Assembly (NCBI GenBank): GCA_963580285.1
Contig: OY757023.1
Span: 130,356,027-130,420,026 of the forward strand
Reading direction: 5' to 3'
Origin: Lucinisca nassula
Lineage: Eukaryota; Mollusca; Bivalvia; Lucinida; Lucinidae
DNA: 64,000 bases
The notes below the pieces were generated by a model. It was not told the DNA's origin. It did no database searches and saw only the letters and a list, made by a program, of their open reading frames with translations. Positions 56,040-64,000 of the stretch are shown here, one piece after another. The position numbers were made by a program, and so were the translations under genes. The number at the start of each line of letters is the position of its first letter. The stretch's first letter is position 1.

Positions 56040-56608
56040 TGTTTTGTTTGAGTTGCGATTTTACATCCCCATCAACAGGGATTTTCCTAGTGCAACTTTG
56101 GGGCCGGTAATCGGCCCCTATTTTTCCCAATTTAGAGACAGATATTCCCAAATTTTATGACAACTTTCCCAATTTCTGATGTTGTGCTACATTTTGATAA
56201 AATAATTCATGAAAAATTGAACCAAAATTGACAAAGTTACAGCTGCATTAAATTCCCAACTATAAATATCAGCGAGCTGTTTTTCCCAAACCCAGTGGCC
56301 CCTGGACCCTGATTCTGAAGGGTAGGAAAATCCCTGATCAACAGTATTAAGGTAATTTTGGAGACATTGCTTCCAATTTTGTGGGACTTTTACCCGACAT
56401 TCAGAGATGAAATGATATCTCAAGCCCTACCACCCATAAAATCCGTTATGGTTTAAGGAGCCGTCCGACTCGCATCACTTCCTGGGCAGACTTATATAGA
56501 CCTAAGCTGTTTACCCGTATTCAAGTTCGATCAGTTTCAGCTTTGCGGGGAAGCACTGTGCAGCCCAATCTATTTCTCCAGGCCCTGATGGGGGGTGGTG
56601 GGGGGTGC
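56040..56608 (-). mobile_element. SINE family X containing a nested MITE
   Basis: 14-bp duplication TTGGTTAAAGTTTT at 56026-56039 and 56609-56622. Itself split by a MITE at 56076-56336. Confidence 0.85.
56076..56336. mobile_element. MITE with CAGGGATTTTCCTA termini
   Basis: 261 bp. Perfect 14-bp terminal inverted repeat CAGGGATTTTCCTA / TAGGAAAATCCCTG, flanked by ATCAA at 56071-56075 and 56337-56341. It contains ATTTTTCCCAATTTAGAG-type repeats. Class uncertain, because hAT elements normally give 8-bp duplications. Confidence 0.82.
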
Positions 56609-57349
56609 TTGGTTAAAGTTTTGCGTCAAAGTTTCTAAGAGATTTTATCTTCTGAACCCTTTGATAGATATAGTTGATACTTTAACTTACATTGCAGTTA
56701 CATACTGGTCTCAAAATTTCTTTGATGCATGTCCCGCCCCCACAGTGACCTTGAGGTCAAGGTCACAGACTCAGAAATTTTACATTTTGTTAAAGTTTTA
56801 AGACAAAGTTTATAGATGTGTGTATGTGCTAAACGCTAAGACAAACTCAGTTGATACTTGCATCAATGTTGCATACCACTCCAAAGATTTTGTGGTGTAT
56901 GTCCCTCCCCCCACCCACAGTGACCTTGACCTCAAGGTAACAGAAATTTTACATTTGGTTAAAGTTATATGACAAAGTTTATACATGTAGATGCCTGTAT
57001 TTTCTAAACTCTAAGACAAATTCAATTGATACTTGCATCGATGTTGCATACCAGTCCAAAGATTTCATTGATGTATACCCCACCCTGCTGCTTCAGTAAC
57101 ATGGATGCCCCCCACCCTTCAGTAACTTTGATGCCCTCACTCCATTGGTCCATTTAGAAATTTTATGTTTGGTTTAGCTTTTACAAGCACATTTGTAGAT
57201 TCTTATAGCTTCTTGACTTCTTTATTCATAAAACATAAAGCTTGAAAGATATATCAAAGGGTGGCGCTGACTGGGGGTATGCGTGACTCTCTAGTTTTTA
57301 AGCACTCATATTTTCCAAACCATTTGATGGATTGGGTCCATATTTGGAA

Positions 57350-57650
57350 TGTGTTTGTTTGAATTGAGGTTTAACATCCATGTCAACACTTATTTAGGTC
57401 ATTTTGGAGACGTTGCTTCCAATTTTGTGGGACTTTTACCTGACATTGAGATGAAATGACATCTCAAGCCCTGCCGCCCAATGAAACCAAAAGGCTTATA
57501 TGCATTGGACAGTCTGACTCATTCCACTTTACCTTGGCAGGCTTAGTCCTTCGAAGCGGTTTACCAGTACTCATGTGTGGTCAGTTTCAGCTCTGCGTGG
57601 AAGCACTATGCAGCCCAATTTATTTCTCCAAGCCCCGATGGGCGGGTACA
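57350..57650 (-). mobile_element. SINE family X, full copy
   Basis: 15-bp duplication GGTCCATATTTGGAA at 57335-57349 and 57651-57665. Confidence 0.88.
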
Positions 57651-57665
57651 GGTCCATATTTGGAA

Positions 57666-58153
57666 CGATCATAGTTATTTTTATAAAGTTTAATCAGCTA
57701 TACACCCCACCACCACACAAACACCTATGCCAATAACCTCACAGACACTATTCCAGGCGAGATATGCTGTCTGATGACAACTGTTGTTACATGACTTTTT
57801 TGGAGTGAGGTGAGCCCCTAGATGGGGGCATCTGTGTCGTATTGACACATTTCTAGTTCTGTCCGTGCTGTTCAAACCCAGATGAAGCGTGTGCCCACCA
57901 CTCTTCTCAAGTTTGTACATGTAAGTTCTGCTGATGGTATGCCTAGAAATAACCTTATGATAAATTTATGATTTAGAACTAAGCTGCAATAATACCAGCA
58001 TTGTTACACAAAGTTTGAACAAAAATACAAGTCCCCATTAGAAATTATTGCATCCTTCACTGTTCAACAAAGTTCTGTAAGCGGTATGGTAGCTCATGAA
58101 ACAGGATAAGTTATATAGTTAAAAAGAATATGCTTATTATTGAGTAAATATTA
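57666..58153. other. No gene; dispersed repeat at 57765-57860
   Basis: The ATCTGTGTCGTATTGACACA block is an inverted relative of 8099-8212. Nothing else recognised. Confidence 0.45.
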
Positions 58154-58240
58154 TAGCCGGCTGTCAGCAGACTTTTAGGTCTGGTGACAGCCGGCTGTCA
58201 CTAGACCTAAAAGTCTGGTGCCAGCCGGCTGTCAGCAGAC
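58154..58240. repeat. Palindromic element P, copy 2
   Basis: Three AGCCGGCT palindromes separated by AGACTTTTAGGTCT and AGACCTAAAAGTCT. Near-identical reverse complement of 34405-34489. Confidence 0.8.
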
Positions 58241-58250
58241 ACTTCCTATT

Positions 58251-58935
58251 TATCCCCACGTTTTTTAAAAAAAAAGTGGGGATATTGTTATCGCCTCCGT
58301 CCGTCTGTCTGTCCGTCTGTCTGTCCGGCTATCTCCTCCTAAACCATTAGCCGGAATTCAACCAAATTTGGTATGCCAGTTGCTTACATGAATGGCTTGC
58401 GCAAGAGCACATTTTTTTTTGTCCCCGCCCCCAGGGGCCCTGGGGAGGGGTCAAAAGGTCAAATATCAATAAAATTCAATTACAAAGTCAATTTTGAAGA
58501 TTTTGATGCCAAACTTTGCACATGTACTTAGTTATGAAAAAAGTAAAACATGTTGAACAGGATTTTGGCTGTGACCCCTAGGTCATGCCCTGGGGGTCTG
58601 ACTTGGGGGGGTCGGGGGTCAAAATTAAAGTTTTTCAGAACATAGTCATGTTGCATATCTATGCGAAGGGGATAATGGGTAGAATAAACTACAAGTAAAA
58701 TTTTGACCCTGGGGTCAGATTGGGGCCCTGGGAGAGGGGTCAAAGGGTCAAAATTTAAGTTTTTTGGAACATAGTCATGTGGCATATGAAATTGAAGGGC
58801 ATGATTAGTAGAATATAATACAGGTAATATTTTGACCATGGAGTCAAATTAGGGCCCAGGGTGAGGGGTTTTCGGTACTTGGCCCCTCTGTAGAAAACGT
58901 GGGGATTTGCGATGGCGCGCCATCGACAGTATTCT
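58251..58935. repeat. Dispersed repeat bounded by CCCCACGTTTT / AAAACGTGGGG
   Basis: Left end TCCCCACGTTTTTT then AAAGTGGGGATATTG; right end GAAAACGTGGGGATTTGCGA followed by the palindrome TGGCGCGCCA. The interior has CCGTCTGTCTGTCC repeats and ~130-bp units (TTTGACCCTGGGGTCAGATT). The minus frame 58528-58839 follows these units. Confidence 0.6.
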
Positions 58936-59408
58936 AGTAATTATTATTTTATTCTTTAATTGTCAATGTTATTATTTCTATCTGTATATCATAATTTTCA
59001 TTATTAAAATCTGAAAAAGTATGTGCGATGTTGACCTTGTTATTAAATAGTGATAGATCATTCAACATGTTCAAATTAAATTTGTTGTCAAGCATATTTA
59101 TTTAACCAATCAGTTCAACAGATACAAAGAAATATTAATTGGGGGAAATTATCTTGTTAGCAGGGCACACATATAGGGAATGACTCTTTCAATGTATCCG
59201 AAACATGATGAGACGAGCAGTTACCGTAATGATCCTATGTACTGGGAGAGATAGGCTTCAGCAAACAATGCAGTCCCAGATCAGACTGCTTCTGACACAG
59301 GGCCTACACTGTTTGCTATTTAGCAAATTTGTTAAAATCTTAGGAGTACAACTGCAAGTCATCAAGATCCGTATTGTTTTTAGGATTTTTCATCATCATC
59401 AACGGATT
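58936..59408. other. No gene; hairpin element at 59261-59317
   Basis: AT-rich. GCAAACAATGCAGTCCCAGA pairs imperfectly with GGGCCTACACTGTTTGC (AAACAGTG hairpin family). Confidence 0.45.
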
Positions 59409-59846
59409 TTTGATTAACGTGCAGGTACAGGGGCAACGTCCACAGGTCCTTCCAGGTAGCTGGCTTTGCACGCTGGCAGATCTTACACCAGATCTCCAGG
59501 CCTGTCTATAATAAGGATCGATAGCAGGGAGCTTCCATTCTCTTCAATCTCTTTCTGTCAGCTGCTTCCAGGTCATCTTGGGCCTTCCAGGCTGCCGCTT
59601 TCCACCTACCTGTATGTCACAGGCAGTCTTGACTGCACCGTTGGAGCGTTCCACATGTCCATACCAGTGGAGCCTTCTCTCTTTCAGGATGAGGTCCAGG
59701 TCCTCAATGCCAAGACGCTCAAGTAACTCACTGGACCTGATGGTGACAGTGTCCTGTGGCTTAAATTGACATTGCAGATCTGTCTGATCATAATGCCCTG
59801 TCATTCCGCTGGAGACGTTGGAGGTTTTTAAAGCACTCAATTGCAA
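59409..59846 (-). pseudogene. C-terminal tail of a LINE reverse-transcriptase ORF
   Basis: Minus-strand frame containing LERLGIEDLDLILKERRLHW, YGHVERS and KRQPGRPKMTWKQLTERD. This is the conserved C-terminal tail of many animal non-LTR retrotransposon pol proteins (WYGHV...GRPK..W). An in-frame TGA follows TERD, after which the same frame continues REWKLPAIDPYYRQAW and VRSASVQSQLPGR, as in that tail. The RT and endonuclease parts are absent because the copy is 5'-truncated, which is usual for LINEs. Not functional. Confidence 0.8.
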
Positions 59847-60133
59847 TTAGTTTTTTTTTGCGATGCTTTAAATGGCCCGTTAATCAATCACCCGTGAATC
59901 ACTTTTGATGGAGTTAGCTAATCCCCTTATTTTAATTTATAAGCGATCAACTATGTGGCGTTAACATAACAGTTTGAAAACACATGTTAAATGCGAGCTT
60001 CCTTAATTAGTAGCCTTTTGAGTTTGTCGGGAAATAGCGGTTCTGTAAATTTACAAACAAAATAAATAAATAAAAAAAAAAAATAATAAAAAAACAAATA
60101 TGTTAAGACTGATATGCTTTAAAATTTGATTAA
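59847..60133. other. AT-rich sequence, possible promoter region of the next exon
   Basis: No motif seen beyond an A/T homopolymer block at 60058-60097. Confidence 0.3.
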
Positions 60134-60338
60134 ATGTCGGCAACCAATGTATATAAGGTGCTCCAAGACACCACCTCATCACTTAATGACTTATCTTTGA
60201 AATCGCTTTTAACGATTGTTGAAGTAAATTTCAAAATGACTGAATTGTGCATCTCATGTGACAAGGAAGTAAATAGCCGAAGCCAGGCCGTTACGTGTGA
60301 CGTATGTGACCGGTGGCAGCATTGCTTTTGTGGAACAG
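60134..60338 (+). CDS. Probable first exon of a PHD-type zinc-finger gene
   Basis: ATG at 60134; product begins MSATNVYKVLQDTTSSLND and runs into a cysteine/histidine pattern CISCDKEV ... TCDVCDRWQHCFCGTG, i.e. C-x2-C, C-x2-C, H-x2-C. That is the first three-quarters of a PHD-like finger, a module that typically reads histone tails or sits in chromatin proteins. The exon appears to end at ACAG|GTATTT (donor at 60339), with the remaining ligands expected in the next exon. In-frame read-through gives only a few hydrophobic residues and a stop. Similar PHD starts occur in transposon-associated genes of molluscs as I recall them, so it may be element-derived. No continuing exon was found before 64,000 with confidence. 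Confidence 0.5.
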
Positions 60339-60401
60339 GTATTTTAATCATTATTTAATATAATTTTTATTTATTCATTTTTTGGATTCTTTATTTATGT
60401 G

Positions 60402-60482
60402 TACTCATGTGCGATCGGTTTCAACCCTGCATGGAAGCATCATGCAGCCCAATCTATTCTCCAGGCCCTGATGGGCGAGGGT
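60402..60482 (-). mobile_element. SINE family X, 5'-end fragment
   Basis: GTACTCATGTGCGATCGGTTTC through CCAGGCCCTGATGGGCG, directly abutting a second copy. Confidence 0.6.
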
Positions 60483-60483
60483 G

Positions 60484-60792
60484 ATTTGTTTGTTTGATTT
60501 GAGGTTTACCGTCCCCGTCAACACTGTATATAGGTCATTTTGGAGACATTGCTTCCAATTTTGCCAGACTTTTACCCGCAATTGAGATGAAATGACATCT
60601 CAAGCCCTGTCGCCCATTGAAACCAATAGGATTTATAAACATGGGCTGGCCAACTCGCAACGCTCTGCCTGGGCAGGCTTAGATCCTCTAAGCGGTTTAC
60701 TAGTATTCGTGTGTGGTCTGTTTCAGCTCTGCATGAAAGCATCATGCAGCCCATCTATTTCTTCAAGCCCAGATGGCCGGGGGGGGGGGGGG
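60484..60792 (-). mobile_element. SINE family X, copy
   Basis: TTTGTTTGTTTGATTTGAGG through AGCCCAGATGGCCGGG with a G homopolymer at the 5' end. The frames at 60572-60903 fall in it. Confidence 0.7.
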
Positions 60793-61009
60793 ATAAATGC
60801 ATGTTTGTTTGTGATTTTGCCTGTTGATTCTAGTGGTTATCAAATTCAATCATTGTTGAAAGAAAAGTATATAGTTTTAGTCCTTAAACCGTTATCCTGC
60901 TGAATAAATTAAAATAATTAAAACACTTTATTTGGGCTATCATAACCATGGCTAATGTGACAGGGCCTTTAAATAATATTCCAAATTTAACTAATAATAT
61001 TTTATACAG

Positions 61010-61440
61010 AAACAAGAAAAATGCCTAATGGCATTATGGACGGGTTTTTTTTTCAGTACGGTTAGGATGGTGGTGGCATGGGTGGGGTAGGGTGGGGTGT
61101 GCTGGTGTGGGGTAGGGTGGGGTGGGGTGGGGTGGGATGGGTTAAGAGTCGGGTGGGATGGGGTGGAATTTGTGGTGGGGTGGGGTGTGGGGTGGGATGG
61201 GGTGTGGTGGGGTTGTGGGGTGGGGTGGGCGGGATGGGGTGAGGTGAGGTCGGGTAAGGTGGGGAGTGGTGGGATAGCTCTAGTGGCCACTGATTTTAGC
61301 AATTTTGAAAAAGGGTCACCTAATGAACATTTCTGTAAAATAATTTTGAAATCGGGCCATTATCCCAGGAGGAGATGTCGTTTAAAGAAATTGTTGACGG
61401 ACGACGGACATCAACTCACCTTGAGCTAAAGAAAGAAAGA
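61010..61440 (+). repeat. Composite-type repeat with ACAAGA header and G-rich core
   Basis: Header ACAAGAAAAATGCCTAATGGCAT (palindrome ATGCC TAAT GGCAT), then ~190 bp of GGGGTGGGATGGG repeats (61077-61270), then the tail words AATTTTGAAAAAGGGTCACC and GGAGGAGATGTCGTTTAAAG, a GACGGACGACGGAC stretch and CTCACCTTGAGCT. Same header/tail plan as E1-E4. The frames at 60991-61429 are products of the G repeat. Confidence 0.6.
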
Positions 61441-61620
61441 AAAAAAAAAGAAAAAGAAAATTCCATGCCTGTGCATGCATGTATGTATTATTACTAGCAA
61501 CTATCAGGGGAGGAAGATAATAATTGTTCATATGTGTTTATGGAGAAGAAAAGAAAAATAAAGAAAAAAAAAGAATGAAAAAAGAAAGAAAAAAAAAGAA
61601 CAAAAAAAAAAAAAAATGTC
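61441..61620. repeat. A-rich low complexity
   Basis: AAAG/AAAAG runs. No gene. Confidence 0.7.
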
Positions 61621-61712
61621 TCCACCGGGGTTTGAACTCACGCCCCTCAGATTCATAGTCAACAATAGGATTCGTAGTCCAGCACTCTATCCACTACACT
61701 GGCATTTGAAAA
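61621..61712 (-). mobile_element. tRNA-derived sequence (SINE-like), arginine-tRNA-like core
   Basis: Minus strand: TGCCAGTGTAGTGGATAGAG (A box), GGACTACGAATCC (loop with ACG), then GTGAGTTCAAACCCCGG (B box). The middle is too long and the ends do not pair as an acceptor stem, so it is not a tRNA gene. Confidence 0.5.
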
Positions 61713-62400
61713 AAGGTTAACCAAAAGGTAAACCTGAAAAACACAAGTTTGAAAAATGACAATTTCCGCCAAAATTTTAGCCTTTTGCGCCATTTATGGA
61801 TAATACATGAAAGCGGTACCTCCACTTATGCATCAGTCCTGATATTAAAACAATCTGCTACAGAATAGATGAAAAATATCCATTTGAAAAAAGGTTAACC
61901 AAAAGGTAAACCTGGGACGACGCCCGCCCGCCCGCCCGCCCGCAGGACGCCCGCCCGCCCGCCCGGACATCGCTATTTTAAAGGACGGATTTTTTTTAAA
62001 AACCCGTCCAAAAATGCTATCTAATAAAATTGGGTCGACACAACCCGGGGCCGAAACAACCCAGGTCCACACCGAAACGGGCCGAAACGACCCAGGTCCA
62101 AATTTAGGCCGAAACGACCGGATTCATCTACCTATATACTGAGTCGGCTACATTTGGCCACTACCTCAGTATTTGGCCATTGTACCTGAGTCAAGTCGGC
62201 CTGGGTCAACTGGACCTGGTGCCGAGTTGGTCAACTCGTACCTAAGTCAACTCGTACCTTAGTCAACTCGTACCCGAGTTTGGTCAACTCGTACCTTAGT
62301 CAACTCGTACCTAAGTCAACTCGTACCTTGGTAAAAATAAAATTTGTTTTGGGGTAAGTTTGGCTTAAGTTCACATATATACAGGTCAACTTTATGGTCT
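61713..62400. repeat. Short tandem and dispersed repeats
   Basis: AAAAAAGGTTAACCAAAAGG occurs twice (61709 and 61887). A CCCG/CCCGC run is at 61921-61967. CCGAAACGACCCAGGTCC repeats at 62050-62119. GTCAACTCGTACCTTA-type 16-18-bp units fill 62229-62331. Confidence 0.7.
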
Positions 62401-62634
62401 ATGCAGACTCCTGATCCTTTTGCCGACGACGAAGAGGATACACAGTGGGTGCATGACGCCATTACGCACATGCGCCAAACTGGCACCTTTCATGTGTATG
62501 ACCCCCATACCCCTTCAGCCAGACATAATTTATGGGGGCTCGTTAGAACTATCCCTGTGGGGCAGCTCAAACGAGTGCCAACAATCTATGCTCCAGAGGG
62601 ATGTTATTGGTACATAACACCATGCTCAACATAA
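62401..62634 (+). CDS. Unrecognised acidic ORF (about 77 aa)
   Basis: From ATG at 62401: MQTPDPFADDEEDTQWVHDA, then ITHMRQTGTFHVYDPHTPSA and a C-terminus rich in hydrophobic and aromatic residues (VPTIYAPEGCYWYITPC), ending TAA. Composition looks protein-like. Possible splice acceptors precede it (ATATACAG at 62382, TATGCAG at 62405), so it could be a terminal exon of a gene such as the PHD exon upstream. No family recognised. Confidence 0.3.
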   Translation: MQTPDPFADDEEDTQWVHDAITHMRQTGTFHVYDPHTPSARHNLWGLVRTIPVGQLKRVPTIYAPEGCYWYITPCST

Positions 62635-62886
62635 GACGAACTTCATATGTAAATATGTAAATGAAAATAACGAGAAAAATATAATTGTAGAACTTACATT
62701 TCATGCTCATTTGCAAATAAAATGTAGTTATACAATTATAATTTGTTCTCATATATGCTCAAAGCATAAATGTTGGCTAACAAAAATGTTGCATATTCCT
62801 TATTACTGTTACTTTACGATAACACACCCGTGCAATATAGTGCGTTTTTCACATTTCCAAAATGGCAACTTTTCTTACGAAACTCC

Positions 62887-62910
62887 GTGTGTGTGTGTGT
62901 GTGTGTTTTC
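62887..62910. repeat. TG microsatellite
   Basis: About ten TG units inside the DNA transposon. Confidence 0.85.
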
Positions 62911-63242
62911 TTTTTCCTTTTTATCTTATTTATACTTCAAACATAGGCTGTGATCTTTAGTTGGAACGACATCGTTGAGGCTGTTCTAATGAGTACCCTA
63001 AACCTATAAGGACTCGCTAGGAGCGGCATCTTCAAGCGACCTGAAACATTATCATAGCATACACATTCTATATAAAACAAATCGCCGATTTTACCTCACA
63101 ATTTGCATAATTATTGTTAATATTATTATTATTATCATCATCGGTAATAACGGCTAAAGAGTATCCACAACTGAAGAACTGTTCGTTATATTTGAATAGG
63201 CGTGTTTTCGTAATGCCAGGATAATTTCCCCCTTTAATTGCA

Positions 63243-63243
63243 A

Positions 63244-63278
<35 letters not shown>

Positions 63279-63282
63279 ATTG
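63243..63282. repeat. ATAA microsatellite
   Basis: About nine to ten perfect tetranucleotide units. Confidence 0.9.
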
Positions 63283-63773
63283 ATCACTAATCTAAAATAT
63301 CAAATAAATTAAATTTGTATTACCTGTCCCACAAAGACGATGCTACCAACGGTCGCAGACATCGCAACTTACAGCATGCTGACGTTCACCAACAACCTTA
63401 CCACATGCAATGCACAATTCAGACATTTTGATGAAAGTTTTAAGCTTTGATTCTTAGTAAGAGATTTCAAAGATGAATGCTACTGCAAGGATTCTGTACT
63501 TCGCATCACGTGAACAAGTCCGTGAAATAAAGACCCCCCCCACACACACACACCTAAACTCCACTTTATATAGAGAAAACTGGGGTTTAGGGGGTAAACA
63601 TTATTTTCCTTATTTCTGCTCCTAAACATAGGATGTGGGTACTCGTTAGAACAAGCACCCATAACCTATTATTGGAGTTTAAATAAGAAAAAAATATTAC
63701 AAATTTTCATCAGAAAAATTACCTTTTTTGAGGTTTGAAAAATGCACTATACCACACGGATGTGTTATCGTAA

Positions 63774-64000
63774 TGTTATATATCCAGTAATCGGCAATTC
63801 AAAAGAAAATAATACACAAAAGATAATTGACCTTTAATTCCTGCGTGTCATTAAGTTTTGTCAGAACAAAAACAGCCGCTCGCCGGCAAAATTAAAACAA
63901 TTAAAAACAGTCTTGAATGAAGGACGATTAGATTAAACTAGTACCGATAATCGTTTTTACACCCACATTAATCGGTACACGATTAACTTAAGGTGTTAAT
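63774..64000. other. No recognisable gene
   Basis: Contains CGATAATCG/TAATCGG repeats near 63943-63985. Nothing else seen. Confidence 0.35.

Larger units (their letters stand above)
56022..57334. repeat. Right flank: tandem units with TTTACATTTGGTTAAAG
   Basis: Degenerate units of ~180 bp (TGACCTTGAGGTCAAGGTCA, AAATTTTACATTTGGTTAAA, ACAAAGTTTATAGATG, TTGATACTTGCATCGATGTT). The first unit is split by SINE X at 56040-56608. No gene; the 68-codon frames here follow repeats. Confidence 0.65.
62814..63773. mobile_element. Non-autonomous DNA transposon with long degenerate inverted ends
   Basis: Left TTACGATAACACACCCGTGC (to ~62852) pairs with right GCACTATACCACACGGATGT ... GTTATCGTAA (63733-63773). 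A second inverted block, GTTCTAATGAGTACCC (62979) with GGGTACTCGTTAGAAC (63637), lies inside. The interior has TG and ATAA microsatellites and no transposase ORF. Confidence 0.6.

Noticed and set aside
61621..61712. tRNA-Arg gene
   Set aside because: Arginine-like anticodon loop but the ends do not pair and the middle is overlong.

Overview
The window looks like repeat-dominated nuclear DNA of a bivalve mollusc. That reading is an inference from the low protein-coding density, many tRNA-derived SINEs, long arrays of ~150-190 bp repeats inside composite mobile elements, an intact-looking Ty3-type LTR element, a Penelope-like element and eukaryotic TATA and splice signals. No bacterial operons, rRNA or CRISPR were seen, and the species cannot be fixed from the sequence.

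Layout. 1-10,690: SINEs, small hairpin elements and three different tandem-repeat blocks, with no convincing host gene. 10,694-16,269: an LTR retrotransposon on the minus strand. Its two 552-bp LTRs differ at one base seen by eye. Its 1260-codon ORF reads gag, protease, integrase, then a destroyed reverse transcriptase, so integrase precedes RT as in GmrI-type Ty3/gypsy elements. It sits inside a SINE and is flanked by the 4-bp duplication GTTG. 17,100-36,680: arrays of degenerate ~167-bp units in composite elements that begin with ACAAGA plus a GC palindrome and end in a ~32-bp hairpin. A 5'-truncated Penelope-like RT gene (22,370-23,869) and several SINEs are nested in them.

36,785-56,021 is the most unusual part: a 19.2-kb array of an almost identical 1806-bp unit. 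Seven units or part-units lie on the minus strand, then the array inverts at 48,083/48,084 and continues with five on the plus strand, so the two halves read outward. Each complete unit carries GC-rich hairpins, a CRE-like site, a TATA box, short leader ORFs (one lysine/serine-rich) and a two-finger C2H2 zinc-finger ORF that ends at a consensus splice donor. Nine promoter-plus-zinc-finger units are complete. The family was not recognised.

56,022-64,000: further SINEs and MITEs, a palindromic element with a near-identical inverted copy at 34.4 kb, a LINE 3'-tail pseudogene, a probable first exon of a PHD-finger gene (60,134-60,338), an unrecognised acidic ORF (62,401-62,634) and a ~960-bp non-autonomous DNA transposon with inverted termini.

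How the parts relate: most of the window is layered mobile DNA, and insertions inside insertions give a relative age order. The LTR element and the inverted zinc-finger array look youngest because their copies are almost identical. Six SINE families share a related 3' tail, suggesting they use one LINE machinery.
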